Assembly: GCF_017573505.1 (NCBI RefSeq) | Contig: NZ_JAGEOJ010000016.1 | Location: forward strand, 248,001-312,000 | Direction of reading: 5' to 3' | Source of the DNA: Actinomadura barringtoniae | GTDB lineage: Bacteria; Actinomycetota; Actinomycetes; Streptosporangiales; Streptosporangiaceae | DNA: 64,000 nt | Shown here: piece by piece, positions 58,230 through 64,000 of the stretch | Position numbering within the stretch: position 1 is the stretch's first letter | Layout: every line of letters starts with the position of its first letter | Position numbers and translations under genes: made by a program | The notes under the pieces: generated by a model | Told to the model about the DNA's origin: nothing | Database searches by the model: none | The model's input: the letters and a program-made list of their open reading frames with translations, nothing else

Positions 58230-59042
58230 TCACATGATCGCGGTGTGCTCGGCCCAGCGGACCAGCAGGGCGTCGTCGCCGGAGATCGTCAGACGCGGGT
58301 CGTCCAGCTTCCGCCGCCCCCACATGAACAGGTAGAGGTCGGCGATCGGCGCGTGCACCGCCGCGTCGGCCGGTCCGCCGCCGTCACGACCCTCGCCGCC
58401 CTCGCCGCCCTTGCGGCCGCAGGAGAACCCCTCGGCGGTCAGCTCGAAGCTCCAGTGGGCGCCGGAGTCGGTGGCGGTGAACGCGACGATCTCGCCGTTC
58501 CCCGCCAGCTCGCCGATCTTGGGCGAGAACACCGCCGCGTGCCGCAGGTTGGCCAGCAGCTCGTCCACGCCGTCCTCGGCCGCGTCGGGGGCGATCTCGG
58601 GGTCCCGGCCGACGGCGAACTCGGCGTCGGCGCGGTGCACGGCCGTCTCGTACAGCATCCGCCGGGACCAGAACCGGGCGTGCTGGTCGGCGCCCCAGGC
58701 CCACATGGGCGCGTCCGGGTCGGTGGCGCGCAGGGCCGCGATCACCTCGGCGCCGCCCTCGACGAACCACGGCAGCAGCTCGATCGGCTCCTTGGGGAAC
58801 TTCACGCCGAGCTCCCTCAGCCCCATCCGGCGGGCGCTCAGCTCCCGTACGTTGCCGGCCGCCCAGCGGTGCACGCCGCCGAGGTGGCGGGTGAGGTCGG
58901 CGACCGACCAGTCGGGGCAGGTCGGCACGCGGGCGTCGGGGTCGGCGTCCGCGAGCACGTCGGCGAAGCGCCCGATCTCGGCCTCGGCGGCGTCGCAGTA
59001 GCGATCGTGGGTCCAGTGCTCTCCCGTCATGGCGCCCATCAT
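58230..59042 (-). CDS. Maleylpyruvate isomerase N-terminal (DinB-fold) family protein
   Basis: 270 residues. The N-terminal metal-binding helical bundle (about 8-160) has VPTCPDWSVADLTRHLGGVHRW, the hallmark of mycothiol-dependent maleylpyruvate isomerase relatives, and ETAVHRADAE supplies another His. The C-terminal MDMPI_C-like domain is interrupted by a Gly-rich loop. Probably a mycothiol-dependent transferase. It follows the PspAB-like gene by 3 bp; start ATG 59042 (59039 or 59030 possible). Confidence 0.82.
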   Translation of the reverse strand: MMGAMTGEHWTHDRYCDAAEAEIGRFADVLADADPDARVPTCPDWSVADLTRHLGGVHRWAAGNVRELSARRMGLRELGVKFPKEPIELLPWFVEGGAEVIAALRATDPDAPMWAWGADQHARFWSRRMLYETAVHRADAEFAVGRDPEIAPDAAEDGVDELLANLRHAAVFSPKIGELAGNGEIVAFTATDSGAHWSFELTAEGFSCGRKGGEGGEGRDGGGPADAAVHAPIADLYLFMWGRRKLDDPRLTISGDDALLVRWAEHTAIM

Positions 59043-59045
59043 CGC

Positions 59046-59630
59046 CTAGAGGCCCGGCGCGTCCCAGAGCGGGAACCACCTGGCGCGGTCTGGTTCGAGC
59101 TGCAACTCCCCCACCAGCGCTTCCTCGGCCCGCGCTTCGAGATCCTCGTTGCGGCGGCGCCTCGTGCGCTTCGGGGAGAACGGATAGAACGTCCCCCTCA
59201 GGTGGGCGTAGACGAGCGCGAGACGGTAGGGCCCCGAGCCCCGGAAGCCCATGTAGGAGCAGACCAGGTAGGACCCGAAACCGCCCTCCTCCAGGGTGGA
59301 GTTGACCACGTGCAGGTCGATGACCAGCTTGTCCAGGTCGTCGGGCTCGCGGCGAACGACGACCCATCCGAAGCCATAGGCGTCGTACTCGAGCGTGGCG
59401 ACGGCGCCCGGCCGTCCGAGGCCGAGCAGCCGCTCCAGCTCGCGCTGCGTACGGGCGAACGCGCCGAACGCACCGCCCTCGACGCCGCGGAAGCACACGG
59501 CCCCCACGCCGGTCGGGGTCAGGCCGGTGGCGGCCTCCAGGGGCAGCGCCGCCGGTGCGAGGCCGAACAGCCGGTTGAGGTCGGGCTTGGCGGGCTCGCG
59601 GCGGCCGAGCAGGACCGTACGGAATCCCAT
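59046..59630 (-). CDS. pspAB: PspA-associated protein PspAB, second copy
   Basis: 194 residues. Starts MGFRTVLLGRREPAKPDLNRLFGL and contains TPTGVGAVCFRGVEGGAF, GFGWVVVRREPDD and LALVYAHLRGTFYPF, matching the copy at 60618-61187 throughout. PspAB proteins accompany PspA and HtpX in actinobacteria and are presumed to act in membrane stress. The ATG is 2 bp from the preceding M48 stop, with AAAGGG upstream. More diverged than the other copy and with a basic RTRRRRNE insert near the C-terminus. Confidence 0.88.
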   Translation of the reverse strand: MGFRTVLLGRREPAKPDLNRLFGLAPAALPLEAATGLTPTGVGAVCFRGVEGGAFGAFARTQRELERLLGLGRPGAVATLEYDAYGFGWVVVRREPDDLDKLVIDLHVVNSTLEEGGFGSYLVCSYMGFRGSGPYRLALVYAHLRGTFYPFSPKRTRRRRNEDLEARAEEALVGELQLEPDRARWFPLWDAPGL

Positions 59631-59632
59631 GA

Positions 59633-60517
59633 TCAGCCCTTTCCGGAGGCGAGGCGCTGCCCGACCATGTCGAGCTGCTTCTGCCGCCGTTCCAGCACGG
59701 GATGGGTGGACAGCAGGGCCAGCAGGTCCAGGCGTCCGACCCGCATGGGCAGCATCGCCAGGGCGGTCACCGGCCTGAGCTGCCGGACCTCGCCGAGCTT
59801 GGCGCCCTCGATCGCCTCGGTGAGCTTGGCCAGGGCCGAGGAGAGCGCGCCCGGGCGGCCGGTGAACAACGAGCCCGTACGGTCGGCGCACAGCTCACGG
59901 TGCCGGGACAGCGCGAGCCCGAGCAGCAGGCCGAACGGGTACACCACGACCGAGATCAGCATCAGGGGCAGCAGGACCGGCGCGAGCAGCACGAGGAGGA
60001 AGCCCCCGCCCGCCGCCAGCCGCGCACCGAAACCGAGGATCAGTCCGGCGAGCATGACGGGAAACAGGGCGATCATGGCGACCGTCGAGTCGCGGTGCGC
60101 GAGGTGGCCGAGCTCGTGGCCGACCACGGTCTCCAGTTCGTGCACGTCCAGGCGGCGCATCAGGCCGCGGGTGACGCAGACCGCGCCCGCGCCGCGGCAG
60201 CCCGCCGCGAAGGCGTTCGGGACGTCGCTCTCCGACACCGCCACGCGCGGCTTGGGCAGACCCGCCGACAGGCACAGCCGGTCGATGAGGACGTGCAGGT
60301 CCAGCTCCTGGTCAACGGTGACCTCGCGCCCGCCCACGGCCCGCAGCGCCAGGCCGTCGACGAAGAAGTACTGGGCGGCCAGCGCGGCGGCGACGCAGCC
60401 GGCCGCGACCAATCCCCAGAGCGTGGAGATCATGAAGAACGGGACCAGTAGCGCGCCGTAGGCGACGCCGAGCAGCGCCATGGTCAGCAGCATGCGTGAG
60501 GTCAGACCGGATTCCAA
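59633..60517 (-). CDS. HtpX-like M48 metalloprotease, second copy
   Basis: 294 residues. Four hydrophobic segments, zinc motif HELGH (about 129-133) and the third ligand in ELCAD (about 212). It aligns with the copy at 61189-62109 from LTSRML onward. TTG 60517 is chosen: AGGGGG lies 6 bp upstream and the N-terminus (ESGLTSRML) then matches the paralogue (DRGLTSRML). The in-frame upstream stretch is unlike any membrane protease. Proteolysis of misfolded membrane proteins is the usual family role. Confidence 0.85.
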   Translation of the reverse strand: MESGLTSRMLLTMALLGVAYGALLVPFFMISTLWGLVAAGCVAAALAAQYFFVDGLALRAVGGREVTVDQELDLHVLIDRLCLSAGLPKPRVAVSESDVPNAFAAGCRGAGAVCVTRGLMRRLDVHELETVVGHELGHLAHRDSTVAMIALFPVMLAGLILGFGARLAAGGGFLLVLLAPVLLPLMLISVVVYPFGLLLGLALSRHRELCADRTGSLFTGRPGALSSALAKLTEAIEGAKLGEVRQLRPVTALAMLPMRVGRLDLLALLSTHPVLERRQKQLDMVGQRLASGKG

Positions 60518-60617
60518 CGCGAACCCCCTGCCGTCGAGGCCCCGGCGGCAGGGGCCATGGACGAAAGGTAAGACGCGTGACTCCGGAATTCGGTGCCTTA
60601 AGACGCAGAAAGGGGAA

Positions 60618-61187
60618 TTAAAGCCCCGGTGCACCCCAAACGGGGAACCAGCGGCCCAGGTCCTCTTCGAACGGCAGATCCGCGCCGACCGCGCCGCGCG
60701 CCTGGATCTCCAGCGCGTTGTCGCGCTTGTCTCCGGGCTGGGGGGCGAACGGATAGAACGTGCCGCGCTTGTAGAGGTAGACCAGCGCCAGCCGCTGCCC
60801 TTCAGGCCCCTTGAAGCCGACCAGCGAGCACAGCAGGTGCGGGCCGAAGCCGTTGGCCTCCAGCGTCGCGTTCACCGCGTGCAGGTCGGTCACCAGGCCG
60901 ACGACGTCGGACGGGTCCTTCTTGACCAGCAGCCAGGTGTAGCCGTAGGAGTCGGTGCTGAGCTCGACGTCGGGGCCGTCGTCGGAGTCCAGGAGCTCCT
61001 GGACGTCCTTCTGGATCTGGGCGAACGCCCCGCCCTCGGCGGCCCGGAAGCACACCGAGCCGAGGCCGGTCGGGGTGAACCCCGCCCCGGCCTCCAGCGT
61101 CAGCGCCGCCGTGGACAGCCCGAACAGCCGGTCCAGATCGGGCTTGACCGGCTTCGACCGGCCCAGCAGGGTGTCGAGGAACCCCAC
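60618..61187 (-). CDS. pspAB: PspA-associated protein PspAB
   Basis: 189 residues, MGFLDTLLGRSKPVKPDLDRLFGL at the N-terminus, then FTPTGLGSVCFRAAEGGAF and RLALVYLYKRGTFYPFAP. Function unknown; it is encoded with PspA, PspAA and HtpX in many actinobacteria. GTG start with GGGGAG upstream, one base after the htpX stop, so they are co-translated. Confidence 0.9.
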   Translation of the reverse strand: MGFLDTLLGRSKPVKPDLDRLFGLSTAALTLEAGAGFTPTGLGSVCFRAAEGGAFAQIQKDVQELLDSDDGPDVELSTDSYGYTWLLVKKDPSDVVGLVTDLHAVNATLEANGFGPHLLCSLVGFKGPEGQRLALVYLYKRGTFYPFAPQPGDKRDNALEIQARGAVGADLPFEEDLGRWFPVWGAPGL

Positions 61188-61188
61188 C

Positions 61189-62109
61189 TCACACTCCCCT
61201 GCTCAGTTGGTCGGAGATCTTCTGCAGCTGCGCGAGCCGCTTGTCCAGCGGCGGGTGCGTGGAGAACAGGTTGGAGATGCTGAAGCCCTTGCCGAACGCC
61301 GGGGTGAAGAAGAAGGCGTTGAACGGCTGGGCCGCCCGCAGGTCGTTGGTCGGAATGCGGGCGATCTCCCCTGTGACCTTGGTGAGCGCGCTGGCCAGCG
61401 CCGAGGGGCGCCCGGTCAGCAGCGCCGCGGCCCGGTCGGCCGACAGCTCGCGGTAGCGCGACAACGCCCTGGTCAGCATGAAGCTGATCGCGTACGCGAC
61501 GGCGCTCACGGCGACGACCGCCAGCAGGATCATGCCGGTGTTCTGGTCGTTGTCACGGCGGTTGAAGCCGCCCCACAGGCCCCACTCCAGGCCGAAGCGG
61601 GTGATCAGGCCGGCGCAGACGCCGAGGAACGAGGCGATCGTCATGACCGCCACGTCCCGGTGCGCCACGTGCGCCATCTCGTGCGCGAGCACGCCCTCCA
61701 GTTCCACCGGGTCGAGCCGGCGCAGCAGCCCGGTGGTGACGCAGACCACGGCCTTCTTCTGGTTGCGGCCGGTGGCGAAGGCGTTCGGCACGTCGGTGTC
61801 GGCGATCGCGACCTTGGGCTTCGGCGCGTCCGACATCGCGCAGATGCGGTCGATGACCCCGTGCAGTTCCGGTGCTTCCTCCGCGGTGACGGTGCGCCCG
61901 TGCATCGCGAACAGCGTGAGCTTGTCGGAGAAGAAGTACTGGGCCAGCAGGAACAGGGACGCGATGACCAGCGCGATCACGCCCCACTTGGGCACGATCA
62001 CGAAGAACGCGCCCACGAAGACGACGTACACCAGCCCCAGCAGGAACATCGTCACGAGCATGCGCGACGTGAGTCCCCGGTCCGATGCGTAACGCGTCCG
62101 CGTCGCCAT
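61189..62109 (-). CDS. htpX: Zinc metalloprotease HtpX (M48)
   Basis: 306 residues, four transmembrane segments, HEMAH zinc motif (about 142-146) and ELSAD (about 220). Membrane quality-control protease. ATG after GGAAGGGGG. Lies downstream of pspA-pspAA with a terminator-like hairpin between (62189-62215), so it has partly separate transcription. Confidence 0.92.
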   Translation of the reverse strand: MATRTRYASDRGLTSRMLVTMFLLGLVYVVFVGAFFVIVPKWGVIALVIASLFLLAQYFFSDKLTLFAMHGRTVTAEEAPELHGVIDRICAMSDAPKPKVAIADTDVPNAFATGRNQKKAVVCVTTGLLRRLDPVELEGVLAHEMAHVAHRDVAVMTIASFLGVCAGLITRFGLEWGLWGGFNRRDNDQNTGMILLAVVAVSAVAYAISFMLTRALSRYRELSADRAAALLTGRPSALASALTKVTGEIARIPTNDLRAAQPFNAFFFTPAFGKGFSISNLFSTHPPLDKRLAQLQKISDQLSRGV

Positions 62110-62188
62110 CGGGCCCCCTTCCGTTCTTACGGTCCCGTCACCGTTGACAACGCGTGACGGACCCTGTTTGTGCCCCCAAGGGGTGTAG

Positions 62189-62215
62189 GTCCCCGGGTGG
62201 GACCACCCCGGGGAC
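62189..62215 (-). terminator. Hairpin after pspAA
   Basis: GTCCCCGGG (62189-62197) pairs with CCCGGGGAC (62207-62215), a 9-bp stem and 9-nt loop, between pspAA and htpX. Confidence 0.65.
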
Positions 62216-62244
62216 TCGCTTCCGGCCGAGCCGGATCGCCCAGA

Positions 62245-62523
62245 CTAGTCCGGGATGAGCCCCTCGTCGCCGAGCATGGCCTTGACCTCGTCCATCGTCG
62301 CGTCGGACGGCGGGAGGATCAGCTCGGACGGCTCCAGATCGTCGTCGGGGACCGGCTTGCCGATCCGGCGGGCGCGGTCCAGCAGGGCGTGCAGCGCGGT
62401 CCGGAAGGCGGCCTCGTCGCCCGCCTCGATCGCCTGCTCGACCTTGGAGTCGAGCTCGTTCAGCTCGGCCAGGTCGCCGGGCGCCACGTCGACCTGACCC
62501 TCGCCCATGATCCGGACGATCAC
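62245..62523 (-). CDS. pspAA: PspA-associated protein PspAA
   Basis: 92 residues: MIVRIMGEGQVDVAPGDLAELNELDS followed by an acidic region and PPSDATMDEVKAMLGDEGLIPD. This is the typical PspAA domain, found beside PspA in actinobacteria and archaea, of unknown biochemical role. GTG start overlaps the pspA stop by 4 bp (GTGA). Confidence 0.92.
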   Translation of the reverse strand: MIVRIMGEGQVDVAPGDLAELNELDSKVEQAIEAGDEAAFRTALHALLDRARRIGKPVPDDDLEPSELILPPSDATMDEVKAMLGDEGLIPD

Positions 62524-63329
62524 TGGGCACCCCCGGGCGGCGGGAACTGCTTGGCCTGCGGGGCCTGCTGGGGGGTGTCCTGCTGCTGGTGGGCGGCCGG
62601 GTTGCCCTGGTTGAGCTCCTTCGGCGCGGAACCCTGGCCCAGCTCGGCCTTGAGGGCCTCAAGCTCCAGGTCGACGCCCGGACCCGAGCCCATGCGGTCC
62701 AGCTCGGCCTGGATGTCGTCCTTCGGACCGGAGAAGTCCTCGAGGGCGCCGGAGGCCAGCAGCTCGTCGATCGCGCCGGCGCGGGCCTTCATGGTCTCGG
62801 TCTTCTCCTCGGCGCGCTGGATCGCCAGACCCACGTCGCCCATCTCCTCGGAGATGCCGGAGAACGCCTCGTTGATCTTGGTCTGCGCCTCGGCGGCCGT
62901 GTAGGTCGCCTTGATCGTCTCCTTGCGCGTACGGAAGGAGTCGACCTTGGCCTGCAGGCGCTGGGAGGCCAGCGTGAGCTTCTCCTCCTCGCCCTGCAGC
63001 TGCTGGTACTGGGCACGCAGGTCGCCCAGCTGGCTGTCGAGGCCCGCGCGCCGGGTCAGCGCCTCGCGGGCAAGGTCCTCACGACCGACCTGCAGGGCCT
63101 TCTTGCCCTGGTCGGTGAGCTTGTTCTGCTGCTGTTCGAGCTGGTTGATCTGCAACTCGAGACGCTTGCGCGAGGTCGCGACGTCGGCAACGCCCCGACG
63201 AACCTTCTGCAGCATCTCCAGCTGACGCTGGTAGGAGTAGTCGAGGGTCTCACGAGGATCTTCCATGCGGTCCAGGGCTTTGTTCGCCTTGGACTTGAAG
63301 ATCATCGACATTCGCTTCATCACGCTCAT
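62520..63329 (-). CDS. pspA: Phage shock protein A (PspA/IM30)
   Basis: 269 residues. A long alpha-helical coiled coil (about 20-205) begins with KRMSMIFKSKANKALDRMEDPRETLDYSY, the amphipathic membrane-binding helix and conserved turn. The tail (about 235-269) is Pro/Gln-rich. It polymerises on stressed membranes to maintain their integrity (ESCRT-III superfamily). First gene of pspA-pspAA-htpX-pspAB. Confidence 0.94.
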   Translation of the reverse strand: MSVMKRMSMIFKSKANKALDRMEDPRETLDYSYQRQLEMLQKVRRGVADVATSRKRLELQINQLEQQQNKLTDQGKKALQVGREDLAREALTRRAGLDSQLGDLRAQYQQLQGEEEKLTLASQRLQAKVDSFRTRKETIKATYTAAEAQTKINEAFSGISEEMGDVGLAIQRAEEKTETMKARAGAIDELLASGALEDFSGPKDDIQAELDRMGSGPGVDLELEALKAELGQGSAPKELNQGNPAAHQQQDTPQQAPQAKQFPPPGGAQ

Positions 63330-63459
63330 CGCGCGGCGCCGGTCCCTTCGTGCTGTGCTCAGTCACAAACTGGGCTCAATAATCACTGCTGGGGTTCTTA
63401 TCACCCTACGCGTTAACGCGCGAGGCAGCCACGATGTTCGCAGCCGGTAGGCTGATCTC
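63330..63459. promoter_or_regulatory. Divergent pspA / DUF3043 region with a 12-bp palindrome
   Basis: CGCGTTAACGCG (63409-63420) is a perfect palindrome midway in this spacer. TAGGCT (63448-63453) fits a -10 box that would start transcription at the GTG at 63460, implying a leaderless DUF3043 mRNA. Which factor reads the palindrome is unknown; pspA genes in actinobacteria are known targets of ClgR or ECF sigma factors. Confidence 0.5.
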
Positions 63460-64000
63460 GTGTTCCGACGTCGTACCCAGGAAGCCCCCGAAGATCCTCC
63501 TCAGGTAGCAAAGCCGGGAGGAAAGGGGCGCCCCACGCCCAAGCGCAGCGAGGCCGAGAAGCGCCGCCGCCAGCCGATCACCGCGCCCTCCAACCGCAAG
63601 GAGGCCTACAAGCGGGTTCGCGAGAAGCAGTCCGACGCGCGCGGCAAGGCCCGCGAGGGCATGCAGCGGGGCGAGGAGAAGTATCTCCTCAAGCGAGACA
63701 AGGGACCGGTGCGCAAGCTCGCCCGGGACTTCGTCGACTCGCGCCGCACCGTCGGGTCGTACCTGATGTACGGCATGTTCGCGATCGTGGCGCTCAGCCT
63801 GCTGCCGATCGCGGCCGCCAAGCTCCTGGTGCTGTTCGCGCCGCCGGTGCTGCTGATCGCGGTCTTCGGCGAGGGGTTCTACCTCAGCTCCAAGATCAAG
63901 AAGCTGGCGGCCGAGCGCCACCCGAACGAGGACACCAAGGGCATCGGGATGTACGCGGCCATGCGGGCCATGCAGATCCGCCGCCTGCGCGTCCCCAACC
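63460..64000 (+). CDS. DUF3043 family membrane protein, partial
   Basis: 180 codons visible, running off the right edge. A strongly basic N-terminus (VFRRRTQEAPEDPPQ, then GKGRPTPKRSEAEKRRRQPI and YKRVREKQSDARGKAREGMQRGEEKYL) leads to FVDSRRTVGSYLMYGMF. Two transmembrane helices (about 106-120 and 125-140) follow, then KIKKLAAERHPNEDTKGIGMYAAMR. This matches DUF3043, a conserved actinobacterial family of unknown function. GTG start without ribosome-binding site, likely leaderless. Confidence 0.85.
   Translation, partial: MFRRRTQEAPEDPPQVAKPGGKGRPTPKRSEAEKRRRQPITAPSNRKEAYKRVREKQSDARGKAREGMQRGEEKYLLKRDKGPVRKLARDFVDSRRTVGSYLMYGMFAIVALSLLPIAAAKLLVLFAPPVLLIAVFGEGFYLSSKIKKLAAERHPNEDTKGIGMYAAMRAMQIRRLRVPN

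Overview
The window is very GC-rich, with GTG and TTG starts, short overlaps between co-directional genes, and several genes that look leaderless. Gene content points to a filamentous-type actinobacterium, most likely of the Actinomadura/Thermomonospora kind. It carries a bcc-aa3 respiratory supercomplex, a PimB-type mannosyltransferase, a ROK glucokinase next to a DUF5304 gene, PspA/PspAA/PspAB, and c-di-AMP riboswitches in front of cell-wall hydrolases. The species assignment is inference. No rRNA, tRNA or CRISPR array was seen. The first and last genes are cut by the window edges.

Left part (1-24.9 kb): a partial EEP-family hydrolase, glucokinase, DUF5304 and SRPBCC genes, a metallophosphoesterase, CutC, and a FadD15-like acyl-CoA ligase. 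These are followed by an NAD(P)-binding protein and a secreted DUF4142/DUF1996 pair. A translationally coupled three-gene operon (8.9-13.6 kb) encodes a membrane-anchored degenerate LytM-like protein, a four-histidine heme-b-type membrane protein, and a NuoF-like flavin/iron-sulfur protein fused to a ferredoxin. Next come a divergent TetR/MFS pair with a double operator, a penicillin-binding transpeptidase, a secreted lipase-like protein, two XRE regulators, a membrane-anchored AA10 LPMO and the PimB-like glycosyltransferase.

Centre (24.9-31.2 kb and 36.7-55.9 kb): a core respiration and cell-envelope region whose gene set parallels Mycobacterium tuberculosis Rv2185c-Rv2204c. It holds ctaE-qcrCAB, trpD, a DEDDh/GIY-YIG nuclease, NlpC/P60 and CHAP hydrolases, two overlapping metallopeptidase genes, an L,D-transpeptidase, ctaC-ctaD-ctaF, a cysteine desulfurase with a TusA-like partner, an AdoK-like kinase and an IscA/ErpA protein. 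Between trpD and an AsnC-type ligand-binding protein sits a 5.4-kb accessory block (31.27-36.64 kb). It carries two related 2H phosphoesterases (2'-5' RNA ligase family) at opposite ends in opposite orientation, with an XRE regulator, a HATPase, a Cys-tailed small protein, an APH-fold kinase and a GntR regulator between them. About 85-bp inverted repeats bound the block.

Right part (56.2-64 kb): quinolinate synthase, a SIMPL protein, a DinB/maleylpyruvate-isomerase-type protein, a duplicated HtpX-PspAB pair, and PspA with PspAA, an envelope-stress module. It ends with a partial DUF3043 membrane protein.

Non-coding structure is prominent. There are two c-di-AMP (ydaO-type) riboswitches and a run of about eleven short hairpins upstream of the first riboswitch. 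A ~115-bp repeat occurs in two copies whose stems covary. Two short tandem arrays begin on the stop codon of the neighbouring gene, and there are several strong terminators.
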